Positions 26,936 to 36,498 of a stretch of 64,000 nucleotides of DNA are shown here, one piece after another. The stretch is taken from contig NZ_UFQQ01000011.1 of the NCBI RefSeq assembly GCF_900218015.1, forward strand, positions 3,786-67,785. Direction: 5' to 3'. The notes below the pieces were generated by a model that saw only the letters and a program-made list of their open reading frames with translations, searched no databases and had not been told where the DNA came from. Source of the stretch: Rhodopseudomonas pentothenatexigens. GTDB lineage: Bacteria; Pseudomonadota; Alphaproteobacteria; Rhizobiales; Xanthobacteraceae. A program made the translations under genes and the position numbers. Position 1 is the stretch's first letter. The number at the start of each line of letters is the position of its first letter.

Positions 26936-27922
26936 CTACGCCTTGATGAATGCGAGCATGTCGGGGTTCACCACATCGGCATGGGTGGTGCACATGCCGT
27001 GCGGAAACTTCGGATAGGTCTTCAGCGTGCTGCGCTTCAGCAGCTTGGCCGACAGCGGCGCGGCGTCGGCGATCGGCACGATCTGATCGTCCTCGCCGTG
27101 CATCACCAGCGCCGGTACATCGATGGCCTTGAGGTCTTCGGTGAAGTCGGTTTCGGAGAACGCCTTGATGCCGTCGTAATGGGCGTTGGCGGCGCCCATC
27201 ATGCCCTGCCGCCACCAATTTTGGACGACGCTCTGGATCGTCGCCACGCCCGGCCGGTTGAAGCCGTAGAACGGGCCCGACGGGAAATCGATGTAGAACT
27301 GCGTGCGATTGGCCGCCAGACTGGCGCGCAATCCGTCGAACACCTCGATCGGCAAGCCGCCGGGATTGGCTTCCGTCTTCAGCATCAGCGGCGGCACCGC
27401 GCCGATGATGATCAGCTTGGCGACACGCCCCTGCGGCAGGCCGTGGCGCGCCACGTAGCGCGTCGCCTCGCCGCCGCCGGTGGAGTGACCGACGTGAATT
27501 GCCTTGCGCAGATCGAGATGTTCGACCACTGCGGCGGCGTCCGCCGCGTAGTGATCCATGTCGTGGCCGTCGGCGACCTGCGTCGAGCGGCCGTGGCCGC
27601 GGCGGTCGATGCCGACGACGCGATAGCCGTGCTTCAGGAAGAACAGCATCTGAGTGTCCCAGTCGTCCGACGACAATGGCCAACCGTGATGAAACACGAT
27701 CGGCTGCGCGGACTTCGGGCCCCAGTCCTTGTAGAAGATATCGACCTTGTCCTTAGTGGTAACGATGCTCATCGGTGCGGTCCTTTTGCTGGAGAGCGGA
27801 GATTGCCGAGGAGCGGCGCAGGCGAGGCCGGACGGCAGGGAAAGCGCCCCTGCAACGCCGGCGGCGCCGATCAGCACGGCACGCCGATTGATTGTCGTGG
27901 AGGATTGATCGTTAGCATCCAT
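26936..27922 (-). CDS. Alpha/beta hydrolase with N-terminal export signal (non-haem chloroperoxidase-like)
   Basis: About 328 residues from the ATG at 27922, preferred over 27946 because GGGGAG lies 7 bases upstream. [18 protein letters not shown] near the start is a likely Tat-type signal. The hydrolase part shows [11 protein letters not shown] (oxyanion region), the nucleophile GHSTGGGE, the acid in GEDDQIVP and the His in TTHADV. The pattern fits the esterase/perhydrolase group labelled cofactor-free chloroperoxidases. It starts the run hydrolase, NmrA, cupin, SDR. Confidence 0.87.
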   Translation of the reverse strand: MDANDQSSTTINRRAVLIGAAGVAGALSLPSGLACAAPRQSPLSSKRTAPMSIVTTKDKVDIFYKDWGPKSAQPIVFHHGWPLSSDDWDTQMLFFLKHGYRVVGIDRRGHGRSTQVADGHDMDHYAADAAAVVEHLDLRKAIHVGHSTGGGEATRYVARHGLPQGRVAKLIIIGAVPPLMLKTEANPGGLPIEVFDGLRASLAANRTQFYIDFPSGPFYGFNRPGVATIQSVVQNWWRQGMMGAANAHYDGIKAFSETDFTEDLKAIDVPALVMHGEDDQIVPIADAAPLSAKLLKRSTLKTYPKFPHGMCTTHADVVNPDMLAFIKA

Positions 27923-28294
27923 CGCGAACTCCCCGAATAGCGGCACGCGTGTCGACGTGCCTCGGCTTCACGGTGCTGATATTGGGGGCGCGGGCAATCG
28001 AAGACGATTGTACGGGCGATTAGTCCGGCCTATGCGGAGGTTTAGGATTTCTGCAGCCAGTGGCCGTAAGCGACAGCTGGTGCGCCCGATTTCGCGTCCT
28101 GAAACGCGTCAGCCTTTAATTTTTTGCGCCGGGCGACGTGACAAAACTGCTCCGCTCTGCCTTGGCGTTCCAGGGCTCGATCTGCATGGAAAGACAACGC
28201 TGTGCTTTGGAGCCTCTGAAGTCGGGCTCAAAGCTCGCGAGAAAAGGCAGCGGAGAAAGCGAGGATCATCGTCGACGCGCTCTCCACCGCTTCG
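27923..28294. other. Intergenic stretch without a recognisable gene
   Basis: About 370 bases between the export-signal hydrolase start and the CMD gene stop. Short open frames occur on both strands, but none has a family signature or a plausible start. It should contain the promoter of the hydrolase gene near its left end. Local composition is less GC-rich around 28110-28130, next to an AATTTTTTG tract. Confidence 0.5.
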
Positions 28295-28747
28295 TCATGG
28301 GCCCTTGGCTGCTGGAGGAAGACGAAAACTTATACCAAGTCGGTTGAACGCATTCATGGTTGCGATTGCAATCGTGAGGTCCACCAAGTCCCTCGGCTCG
28401 AAGACTGCCGAAGCGACCGCATATGCTTCGTCCGAAGCGTGTGTTTCGCTGACACGCGTCACTTCCTCGGCCCATGCCAACGCAGCTTGTTCCTGATCGG
28501 AGAAGAGGTAGGACGCTTCGTCCCACACCGGAACCAGCATGACCTTGTCGACCGACATGCCGCCCCTCATCAGGTCGCGCGCATGGATATCGATACAGTG
28601 AGCGCAGCCATTGATCTGCGACACCCGCAGGAAGACAAGGTGAATGAGCTGCGAGGGCAGATTGGTGGCTGTGGTGATGTAATGATGTACGCCACCGAGA
28701 GCCTTGGCCCCATGCGGGGCGGCCTCCATCCAATTTAATCTGTTCAT
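28295..28747 (-). CDS. Carboxymuconolactone decarboxylase (AhpD-like) family protein
   Basis: 150 residues. The CMD/AhpD active-site motif is present as GCAHCIDIHARD, giving the CxxC plus His used in peroxidase-type thiol chemistry. A helical C-terminal part (LVDLTIAIATMNAFNRLGI) is typical of the family. Likely an alkylhydroperoxidase-type antioxidant protein. It stands alone, with about 200 bases separating it from the ABC-F gene. Confidence 0.9.
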   Translation of the reverse strand: MNRLNWMEAAPHGAKALGGVHHYITTATNLPSQLIHLVFLRVSQINGCAHCIDIHARDLMRGGMSVDKVMLVPVWDEASYLFSDQEQAALAWAEEVTRVSETHASDEAYAVASAVFEPRDLVDLTIAIATMNAFNRLGISFRLPPAAKGP

Positions 28748-28944
28748 AGCGTGACTCTGTCATGAGGGAGAGCCAATCGGCCAATCCTCGTCAACCTACG
28801 CGGCCAAACGAGCGGACTTTGTCTCCGATTGGCGACTCCATTTGAGGCCGGTCGGGGAAACAATAAATCTAGACCGTGGGATAGGTTTCGTGGCTGAGCC
28901 CGAGCTTCAGGAAATGGGGCCTCGGCGAGATGGTGGCCCCACCT

Positions 28945-30540
28945 TCACTCGAGCTTCTCCTCAATCAGATCAATTCTCCTAGATACTCCGATCGCATCGA
29001 TGAACGCTTCGTCATGGCTGACGACGACCAATGCGCCGTCATAGGCGATAAGGCCGGCCTCGATCGCGCGGATCGAATCCAGGTCGAGGTGGTTGGTCGG
29101 CTCGTCGAGGACAAGCAAGAAAGGCGGCTGCGGCCCGGCCAAGACGCAGGCGAGCCCGGCGCGCAGCATCTGGCCGCCGCTCAACCGGCCGACGATCTGC
29201 AGCGCGGCCTCGCCACGAAACAGGAAGCGCGCCAATGCTGCGCGGCAGGTGTTGACGTCCGCATCCGGATTGATCCGCTGACAATTGGCCAGAACCGAGT
29301 CTGAAGGCCGCAGCAGGCTGAGCTGCTGATCGAACACCGCGAGACGCGACACGACTTGAACGGTGCCATGCCAGGGATGCAACTCGCCGCTAATCAGCTT
29401 CAGCAGCGTCGTCTTGCCGGTGCCGTTCCGCCCGACGACCGCGACGCGCTCGGGGCCGGTGATCGACAGCGACAGATCGCTCAGAACCGGCCGGCCCGGC
29501 TGATAGCCGACGCTGACACGGTCCAGCGCGAGCACCGTCTTGCCGGCGGTGAGGCCGGTCGGCGCCAGCGCGACCGACGGCGTCTGCAGGACTTCGACAC
29601 GCTGCCGGGCGAGATCGAGCCGGGCCAGCGCTTCAACACGCTGGCGCGCGGCGGTGCGGGCGAGCTCGCCGCCACTGTCCTCGCTGCGATCCTTCCGCGC
29701 GCCGGCGAGAATGCGCGGCATTCCGCCCTTCGCCTGCTTGCGTTTGCCCGCACCGTCCCGCCGCGCTTGGCGCTCGGCCGCGGCCTGCGCCTTGCGGCCG
29801 GTTTCGGCCAGCCGCCGCTCCGCCTCCGCCAGATCGCGGGTCGCCGCCGACAGGTCGATATCCTTGCGTTCGACATAGCGGCTCCAATTGCCGCCGTAGC
29901 GCGTCGCACCCAGCGACGTGAGCTCGACGATGGCGTCGACCGTTTCGAGCAATTCCCGGTCGTGACTGACGACGACCGCGCCGCCGCGCCAGCCGGCCAG
30001 CAGATCGAGGACGGCGCGGCGGCCGTCCCGATCGAGATTGTTGGTCGGCTCGTCCAACAGCACGAAGTCCGGCTCGGAGAACGTCAGCGCAGCGAGGCGC
30101 GCACGCGTCGTCTGACCGCCCGACAGAGCAGCGAGATCGGCCTCGGGATCGACCTCGAGTCCAAATCGCGCCAGCGACAATGCGATACGTTGCCCGATCG
30201 TCCAATCGACCTCGGCGAGCTCGCCCGGCGCGAGCTCGCCCCGCTCTGCCTTGCGCAGCAACGCCAGCGCGACGCGCGCGTCGAACAGGTCGGCGACGGT
30301 CTCCCCGGGTCGAGGCCGAGCCGCCTGGCGCAACAGCGCGATGCGTCCGGCAACCGCGACGGTCCCGGCAGACGCGGCGCGCTCGCCGGCGATCACCGCA
30401 AGCAGGGACGACTTGCCGACGCCGTTGCGACCGACAAGGCCGGTGCGCTCGCGCGCAAAGCTGAGATCGAGATCAGTAAGAAGAGGCCGGCCACTCGGCG
30501 TGGCCAGAGTCAGCTTGGAGAGGACGATCGGCGCAGACAC
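28945..30540 (-). CDS. ABC-F family ATPase
   Basis: 531 residues from a GTG at 30540 with GGGAG 10 bases upstream; a TTG at 30564 is a weaker alternative. Two ABC cassettes lack membrane segments. The first has Walker A GRNGVGKSS, signature LSGGQ and LLDEPTNNLD. The second has GRNGTGKTT, LSGGQ and LVLDEPTNHLD. A charged linker (about 225-320, AERRLAETGRKAQ) joins them. ABC-F proteins act on the ribosome; some give antibiotic resistance and others are housekeeping, and the subfamily cannot be fixed from sequence alone. Confidence 0.92.
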   Translation of the reverse strand: MSAPIVLSKLTLATPSGRPLLTDLDLSFARERTGLVGRNGVGKSSLLAVIAGERAASAGTVAVAGRIALLRQAARPRPGETVADLFDARVALALLRKAERGELAPGELAEVDWTIGQRIALSLARFGLEVDPEADLAALSGGQTTRARLAALTFSEPDFVLLDEPTNNLDRDGRRAVLDLLAGWRGGAVVVSHDRELLETVDAIVELTSLGATRYGGNWSRYVERKDIDLSAATRDLAEAERRLAETGRKAQAAAERQARRDGAGKRKQAKGGMPRILAGARKDRSEDSGGELARTAARQRVEALARLDLARQRVEVLQTPSVALAPTGLTAGKTVLALDRVSVGYQPGRPVLSDLSLSITGPERVAVVGRNGTGKTTLLKLISGELHPWHGTVQVVSRLAVFDQQLSLLRPSDSVLANCQRINPDADVNTCRAALARFLFRGEAALQIVGRLSGGQMLRAGLACVLAGPQPPFLLVLDEPTNHLDLDSIRAIEAGLIAYDGALVVVSHDEAFIDAIGVSRRIDLIEEKLE

Positions 30541-30800
30541 GAGGATGACACTCCCGAGAGGCAAGGCAAGTCGGCGTTGCGGTTCGAGATGAAATCATCG
30601 TCGCGGTTCCAAGCGGTAAGAACGAGTGGAGCTCATACTTAGGGCGATCACACCGGCAGATCAAGCGGTCGAGCGCGGCGTTCGATCGCCGCTACGACCA
30701 ACGTGTTAGCCGGCCTATGCGGGAAGCCGATAGGCGACGATGCCGTTCGACCCGCAGGGTACGGCTACGCCCACCGCGAATTCTGCCGAAAGGACATGCC

Positions 30801-31544
30801 ATGATTGATGCTGCCATAGATCGACAAAGCGCGGCGGCGATCGTGTTCGGGGGCTCGCGCGGCATCGGTGCGGCGATCGCGCAGCAATTGGCCGACGACG
30901 GTTTCGCGGTCGCCCTGACCTATCTCGGCAATGCCGACAAGGCCGAGGCCGTCAGCAATTCGATCAGGACGGGCGGAGGCCGGGCGATTGCGGTGCGGGC
31001 CGATAGCCGGGATCCGGCGGAGGTCCGCCACGCCGTCGAGGCGGCTTCGCGCGAACTCGGCCCCCTCGACGTCGTCGTCGTCAACGCCGGCGCGCTTCGC
31101 ATCGCTCCGCTGCGGACGTTTCCCCGGGAGGATTTCGATCTGCTCGTCGACATCAATATCCGCGGCGTGTTTCTCGCGATCCAGGCGTCGATGCAGGTAC
31201 TCCGCGACGGCGGGCGGATCATCACGATCGGCAGCAACGGCGCGGTGCGAGCCGGTTCGCCCGAAGGCGGCGTCTATGCGATGACGAAGGCCGCCGTCGC
31301 CAGCCTGGTCCAGAGCCTCGCGCTCGAACTGGCGCCGCGCGGCATCACCGTCAACAACGTTCAGCCCGGCCCGATCGAAACCGACATGACCGCCGGCATG
31401 ATCGCGGGCTTGGTCAACAGGATCCCGCTCCGGCGGATCGGCAAGCCCTGCGAGATCGCCGCGCTGGTGTCGTATCTGGCCAGCAGCGATGCCGGCTACA
31501 TGACCGGCGCCAACCTGACCATCGATGGCGGCATGGTGCTCTGA
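30801..31544 (+). CDS. SDR-family oxidoreductase (FabG-like)
   Basis: 247 residues from the ATG at 30801, with GAAAGGA about 7 bases upstream; a longer frame from 30717 lacks support. The cofactor motif is GGSRGIG near 17, NAG near 90, the catalytic TIGSNGA and YAMTKAA follow, and the C-terminal TIDGGMVL closes the fold. It is divergent from the ABC-F gene across about 260 bases and converges on a response regulator gene. Confidence 0.9.
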   Translation: MIDAAIDRQSAAAIVFGGSRGIGAAIAQQLADDGFAVALTYLGNADKAEAVSNSIRTGGGRAIAVRADSRDPAEVRHAVEAASRELGPLDVVVVNAGALRIAPLRTFPREDFDLLVDINIRGVFLAIQASMQVLRDGGRIITIGSNGAVRAGSPEGGVYAMTKAAVASLVQSLALELAPRGITVNNVQPGPIETDMTAGMIAGLVNRIPLRRIGKPCEIAALVSYLASSDAGYMTGANLTIDGGMVL

Positions 31545-31564
31545 ACGCCGCCAATGCGCGCCCG

Positions 31565-32197
31565 TCAGATTGGGGCCCTTACCCCCAACGCCTCCGCCTT
31601 GCGCACAAGATCGGCAACCGTGCGCGCGTCCATCTTCTTCATCATGATGCCGCGATGGATCTTGACGGTGACTTCGCTGACATTCAGCTCGCCGGCGATC
31701 TGCTTATTCATCAGCCCGGCCGCGACGAAAGTGAACAATTGCCGTTGGCGCGGCGTCAGCGACTCGAAGCGCTGCCGCAGATCGGCCAGGGCGCCCTCGC
31801 CCTCGCGCCGCGCGCGATCCTTCGCGAGCGCACGCGTGACCGCGTCCAGCATGTCCTGGTCGCGGAACGGCTTGGTGAGAAAGTCCACCGCGCCGGCCTT
31901 CATCGCCCGCACCGACATCGGGATATCGCCGTGGCCGGTCATGAAAACGATCGGAATGTCCAGCCCGGTCTTCGCCAGCGAGTCCTGAAAATCCAGGCCG
32001 CTGACGCCAGGCAGGCGGATGTCGAGCACCAGGCAGCACGGGAGATCCGGAATCCCGGCTTCGAGCACCTGAGCGGCCGAGCCGAACACTTTCACCTGAA
32101 AGTCCATCGATCGGAACAGATACGTCAAGGCGACACGCATCGACTCGTCGTCATCGACGACCAGCACCATCTGCCGCGTGTCGGACTTGTCCGTCAT
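31565..32197 (-). CDS. FixJ/LuxR-family response regulator
   Basis: 210 residues from the ATG at 32197. The receiver has VVDDDESM, LVLDIRLPGVSG, FMTGHGD and VDFLTKPF. The LuxR output domain has LTPRQRQLFTFVAAG and VSEVTVKIHRGIMMKKM, very close to FixJ/TodT. Its ATG overlaps the stop of the kinase gene by 4 bases (ATGA), so the two form one transcript and a cognate pair. Confidence 0.94.
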   Translation of the reverse strand: MTDKSDTRQMVLVVDDDESMRVALTYLFRSMDFQVKVFGSAAQVLEAGIPDLPCCLVLDIRLPGVSGLDFQDSLAKTGLDIPIVFMTGHGDIPMSVRAMKAGAVDFLTKPFRDQDMLDAVTRALAKDRARREGEGALADLRQRFESLTPRQRQLFTFVAAGLMNKQIAGELNVSEVTVKIHRGIMMKKMDARTVADLVRKAEALGVRAPI

Positions 32198-34473
32198 TCG
32201 GCGGCTCGCGCCAACTCGGCTGCGGGGGCCAGGGCGAATTGGAATGTCGCGCCGGGGTGATCCGCGTTGGCGGTCGCCCAGAGCTGCCCGCCATGCTCCT
32301 CGATGATCGAGCGGCAGATCGGCAGCCCCATGCCCAGACCATTCGGCTTGGTGCTGACGAACGGATCGAACAGCGCCTGCGGATTGTCGGGAAGGCCGAT
32401 ACCGCTGTCCTCCATCGCCACGACCGCCCGACCGGTCTCGTCGCGCGACGTCCTGATCGTCAGCGTGCGCGGACGATCCGTCACCGCGTGCATCGCCTCG
32501 ATGGCATTGACGATGAGGTTGAGCACCACCTGCTGCAATTGCACATGATCGGCCATGACCGGAGGCGCGGCGCCAAAATCGCAACGCAGTAGGATGCCCT
32601 GGGAGTGGATTTCATTCTGGATCAATGCCACCACCTCCGCCACGATGCCTTCAAGGCCGACCTGCCGGCGCTCGAAATCGGCCTTGGTCATCAGGCCTCG
32701 GACACGGCGGATGACCTCGGCCGCCCGGTTGCCGTCTTTGACGATCCACTCGACGGCGCCCCTGACATCGTTCAGGTCCGGCGCCGGGCGATCAAGAAAC
32801 CGCAGACAGGCCTGCCCATTGGCGACGATCGCCGCCAGCGGCTGATTGACCTCGTGGGCGATCGTCGCGCTGATCTCACCGAGGGTGGCGATGCGACCGG
32901 CGTGAGCGAGCGCGTTTCGTGTGGTGTTGAGCGCCTCCTGCGCCCGCCGAGTCTCGGTGATGTCCATCAGCGCACCGACGATCTCTCCGGCCTCGTCGCC
33001 GCGGCGGAGGCGGTGGGCAACGACGCGCAGCTGCTTGATCGTCTGGTTCGGCATCAATAACCGCACCTCGTAGTCCCACGCCTCGGCGCCGTCCTTCGCG
33101 CAGCCGAGTTGGTTGATCATCCTGAGGCGGTCGTCAGGATGAATCCGCTGCAGCAGAAGATCCGTCGTCACCGCCGTCCTCGGTTCGATGTCCGTGATCT
33201 GATAGGTCTGGTCGGACCACAGATGCCGGTCCGCGACCGGATCCCAGGCAAAGCTTCCGGTCTTGCTCAGCTTCTGGGCCTCGGCCAAATACAGCCGGCT
33301 GCGCTGCAATTCGAATTCAGCGCGCTTGCGGTCCTCGATGTCCGTATTGGTTCCGTACCAGCTCACGACCTCGCCGCCATCGCCGCAATGCGCTTCGGCG
33401 CGGAACAGAAACCAGCGATAGCTGCCGTCGAGGCGACGCATCCGCGCCTCGATCTCGCCAGGCTCGTGCGAGGCCAGCATCTCCCGCCATCGGTCGTGCA
33501 ACTGCGCGCGATCATCCGGATGGACGACCGAGATCCAGCCCCAGCCGCGCGCGGCTTCCAGCGACAGTCCGGTGTAGTCGAGCCAGCGCTGATTGAGATA
33601 GTCGGCCGAGCCGTCCGCGGCCGTCCGCCACGCCAGCGTCGGAATCAGATCGAGCGTGAGGCGCAACTCACGCTCGGTCGCCGCCAGCCGCGCTTCTCGA
33701 TCGCGCAACGCATCTTCGGCGATCTTGCGGTCCTCGATGTTGAAGCCGATCGAGAACCATTTCTGGATGCGGCCGTCGGCGTCGCGCAGCGGCGCCCGGC
33801 GGATGCTGAACCACTGGAACGCTCCATCGGCGCCGCGGATCGGCGCCTCGGTGGCCATCGGTCTGCCGCTCGCCAACGCCTGCCGCCACGTCTCGCGCTC
33901 CGGATCGTCCGGATGAAACAGCGTCCCGCCTTTCTGGACCGCCTGCTCAAGAGAGAGGCCAGTGTAGTCTATCCAGGTCTTGTTGACGAGACTGTGGATG
34001 CCGTTCGGCCGATACACCGACAGCATCGCGGGGATCGAGTCGACGGTCTGTTGCAGTTCGAGCTGCGCCTCGGCGACGCGGCTCTGGCTCGCGCGCAGTT
34101 CGACTTCGAGCCCGCGCCGGGCCTGATTTGTCCGACGATTCGAGTCGCACAGATAGGCGACGAACAGCGCCGCGGCGGCGAAGAACACCAGCTGCGGAAC
34201 GTCGTGCGCGCGGATGGCGAAGCTTTGCAGCGGCGGAAGGAAGAAGTAATCGAACGCCAAGATCGCCATCGCGATCGCCACGATGGCCGCGGCAATGCCC
34301 CTCCGCCAGGCCACATACATCACCCCACAGGAAAACAGCGAAGCCGATGGCGCGATGGCCAGCAACGCCTGCAGACCGAAACCGCCGGCGACCGTGATCG
34401 CGACCACCGCGCAAGCGTACGCGCAATCGAGGCCTATCTTGGCCAGGAACTGCCGCGTGAGACGAGATGGCAT
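32194..34473 (-). CDS. Membrane hybrid-sensor histidine kinase with three PAS domains
   Basis: 759 residues from the ATG at 34473, chosen for AGGAG 7 bases upstream. The first 100 residues hold four hydrophobic segments resembling a KdpD-like DUF4118 membrane module (FDYFFLPPLQSF). Three PAS/PAC units follow at about 135-250, 265-385 and 395-510 (WIDYTGLSLEQA; WLDYTGLSLEAA; FAWDPVADRH). Then come HisKA (IAHEVNQPLAAIVANGQA) and HATPase (NLIVNAIEAM; DSGIGL; GLGMGL). PAS units of this class can bind haem, flavin or small ligands; none can be assigned. There is no receiver domain, so phosphate should pass to the overlapping FixJ-like regulator. Confidence 0.93.
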   Translation of the reverse strand: MPSRLTRQFLAKIGLDCAYACAVVAITVAGGFGLQALLAIAPSASLFSCGVMYVAWRRGIAAAIVAIAMAILAFDYFFLPPLQSFAIRAHDVPQLVFFAAAALFVAYLCDSNRRTNQARRGLEVELRASQSRVAEAQLELQQTVDSIPAMLSVYRPNGIHSLVNKTWIDYTGLSLEQAVQKGGTLFHPDDPERETWRQALASGRPMATEAPIRGADGAFQWFSIRRAPLRDADGRIQKWFSIGFNIEDRKIAEDALRDREARLAATERELRLTLDLIPTLAWRTAADGSADYLNQRWLDYTGLSLEAARGWGWISVVHPDDRAQLHDRWREMLASHEPGEIEARMRRLDGSYRWFLFRAEAHCGDGGEVVSWYGTNTDIEDRKRAEFELQRSRLYLAEAQKLSKTGSFAWDPVADRHLWSDQTYQITDIEPRTAVTTDLLLQRIHPDDRLRMINQLGCAKDGAEAWDYEVRLLMPNQTIKQLRVVAHRLRRGDEAGEIVGALMDITETRRAQEALNTTRNALAHAGRIATLGEISATIAHEVNQPLAAIVANGQACLRFLDRPAPDLNDVRGAVEWIVKDGNRAAEVIRRVRGLMTKADFERRQVGLEGIVAEVVALIQNEIHSQGILLRCDFGAAPPVMADHVQLQQVVLNLIVNAIEAMHAVTDRPRTLTIRTSRDETGRAVVAMEDSGIGLPDNPQALFDPFVSTKPNGLGMGLPICRSIIEEHGGQLWATANADHPGATFQFALAPAAELARAAE

Positions 34474-34616
34474 CGTCAGCTCCTCTTCAGGCTCGGCTGT
34501 CAAGGCCGGAGAAGCCGTGAACAACGTGCCATGAGCAAGACATACCATCTTACCACCGACGGTCCCAACGAACAGTCCGCATCCGCGCCTGTTGAACCGC
34601 TGAATCCGCACGGCGC

Positions 34617-35144
34617 TCAGCGGGCGTAGCGGGTGAAGACGTAGTCGTGCCCGACGACACGTACCTGATGGCAGGCGAAGCAGGTCCGGTGCTCCGCCGC
34701 GTCGGCCGGCCGGCCCTGCACGAACCGGCCGAAGCCCCACCCGCCGCTATCGGCGAATTTGCGCGCGTCCTTGACCATCACCTGCACCGTGGTCGCTGCG
34801 CCTGGAACGGAGGCCGGCTCGAACTCGCCGGACGGAGTCCGCTTCCAGGCGAGCTTTACCAGCACGGCACCATCCGGAAACGGCAACTGCCCCTTTGCGT
34901 AAGCCGCCATGGCGATCGGATTGCCGAGCACCGCGCGCAGTTCGTCGAGCGGCTTACCTTCCTCGGCAGGAGCGACCAGCGGCCATGTCCGATAGCCCTC
35001 CGGCAACGTCACGCCATAGATCGGCGAGGCGACACCCGAGCCGGCCGTGTCCTTGTTCGCGACCGTCTGCGACGCGGAAGACAGGCCCGCGACCACGCAG
35101 ACCACGGCGGCGGTCACAACCACTCCGGCAAACAGTGGTTTCAT
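34617..35144 (-). CDS. Cytochrome P460-family protein
   Basis: 175 residues with a signal peptide or anchor (about 1-25, VVVTAAVVCVVAGLSSA), hence periplasmic. The P460 fold is recognisable from YRTWPLVAP, an LPFPDGAVLVKLAWK strand pair and the C-terminal c-type haem site CFACH. P460 cytochromes bind a cross-linked haem and in some bacteria oxidise hydroxylamine or react with NO. Whether the cross-linking Lys is present cannot be judged without alignment. A haem thiol-ether protein beside a PAS sensor kinase suggests a redox theme. Confidence 0.88.
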   Translation of the reverse strand: MKPLFAGVVVTAAVVCVVAGLSSASQTVANKDTAGSGVASPIYGVTLPEGYRTWPLVAPAEEGKPLDELRAVLGNPIAMAAYAKGQLPFPDGAVLVKLAWKRTPSGEFEPASVPGAATTVQVMVKDARKFADSGGWGFGRFVQGRPADAAEHRTCFACHQVRVVGHDYVFTRYAR

Positions 35145-35211
35145 GTTTGCTCCGGATACGAGAGACGATCCACCGCCGCGCGGTCGAAGACCCTAACGGA
35201 CGCCGAGTTCA

Positions 35212-36264
35212 TCATCGAACCGTACCGCCGCCGGCGACGTCGATGATCGCCGCCGCGAACGCCTGCGGCGCCTCCTGCGGCAGATTGTGTCCGATGCCGC
35301 CGGTGATCAGCCGGTGGGCATATTTGCCGGTGAATCGCTTCGCGTAGCTGGCCGGCGGCGGGTGCGGTGCGCCGTTAGCGTCGCCCTCGAGCGTGATCGT
35401 CGGCACCGTGACGGCGGGAAATGCCGCGAGCTTGCGTTCCAGATCGTCGTATTTCGCCTCGCCCTCGGCCAGGCCGAGTCGCCAGCGATAATTGTGGATC
35501 GAGATCGCGACGTGGTCGGGATTGTCGAGGGCCGCCGCGGACCGCGCAAAGGTGGCGTCGTCGAACGCCCAATGCGGCGACGCCAGCTGCCAGATCAGCC
35601 TGGCGAACTCAGCCCGGTACTTGTCGTATCCGGCCCGGCCGCGCTCGGTCGCGAAGTAATACTGGTACCACCATTGCAGCTCGGCCTTCGGCGGCAGCGG
35701 CGACTCGTTGGCCGCCTGGCTGCCGATCAGATAACCGCTGACCGACACCAGGCTGATGCAACGCTGCGGCCACACTGCCGCGACGATGTCCGCGGTGCGG
35801 GCGCCCCAATCGAAACCCGCGAGATGTGCGCGCTCGATCTTCAGCGCATCCATCAGATCGATGATGTCGACCGCGAGCGCGGCCTGCTGGCCGTTGCGAA
35901 GCGTGTCGCCCGACAGGAACCGGGTTTCGCCGTAGCCGCGGAGATACGGCACGACGACGCGATAGCCGTTGCCGACCAGGATCGGCACGACCTCGGCAAA
36001 AGCGTGAATGTCGTACGGCCATCCGTGTAGCAGGATCACGACTGGGCCGGCCTTCGGCCCGGCGTCGATGTAGGCGACATTCAAGGGACCGGCGGCGATG
36101 TGATCGAGCGGACCGAACGCTGCGCCTCCGCCCGCCCTCGCCGGCGCAGGACCGGGCTTCGGTTCCGCGGCCGCCGGTGTCGCGACGCCGAGCGACGCGG
36201 CCGCGAGCGTGCCGGCTGCGAAGCTCAGCAAGCGACGGCGGGAATGAACAAGCGTGTCTGACAT
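35212..36264 (-). CDS. Tat-exported epoxide-hydrolase-like alpha/beta hydrolase
   Basis: 350 residues from the ATG at 36264, with CAGGAGATAG upstream. The start SRRRLLSFAAGTLAAASLG is a twin-arginine signal, so the enzyme is probably periplasmic. The hydrolase has HGWPYD, an Asp nucleophile in GFDWGARTAD rather than Ser, YLRGYGET, and the terminal His in GGIGHNLPQE. This matches the epoxide hydrolase/dehalogenase branch. It is divergent from the aldehyde dehydrogenase gene across 234 bases, which may hold a shared control region. Confidence 0.87.
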   Translation of the reverse strand: MSDTLVHSRRRLLSFAAGTLAAASLGVATPAAAEPKPGPAPARAGGGAAFGPLDHIAAGPLNVAYIDAGPKAGPVVILLHGWPYDIHAFAEVVPILVGNGYRVVVPYLRGYGETRFLSGDTLRNGQQAALAVDIIDLMDALKIERAHLAGFDWGARTADIVAAVWPQRCISLVSVSGYLIGSQAANESPLPPKAELQWWYQYYFATERGRAGYDKYRAEFARLIWQLASPHWAFDDATFARSAAALDNPDHVAISIHNYRWRLGLAEGEAKYDDLERKLAAFPAVTVPTITLEGDANGAPHPPPASYAKRFTGKYAHRLITGGIGHNLPQEAPQAFAAAIIDVAGGGTVR

Positions 36265-36498
36265 CGGGCTATCTCCTGATCGGATGCTGCTGGCGATCAT
36301 TGCACCGGCGTCGCTCACGGCGGAATCGGCTGGGCGTCTGCCGCACTACGCCTTGGGTATAGGTGCATCGCCGCTCCGGCGAATTGCGAGCCGTCCCCGA
36401 GCCGATAGGTTGCCGCCGCAACCGCAGAAGACCCGCGTCGCGAACAACGGGCCGATCGAAACTCCATCCTGTCCCTAACCTTAGGAGAGCTGGCTCCC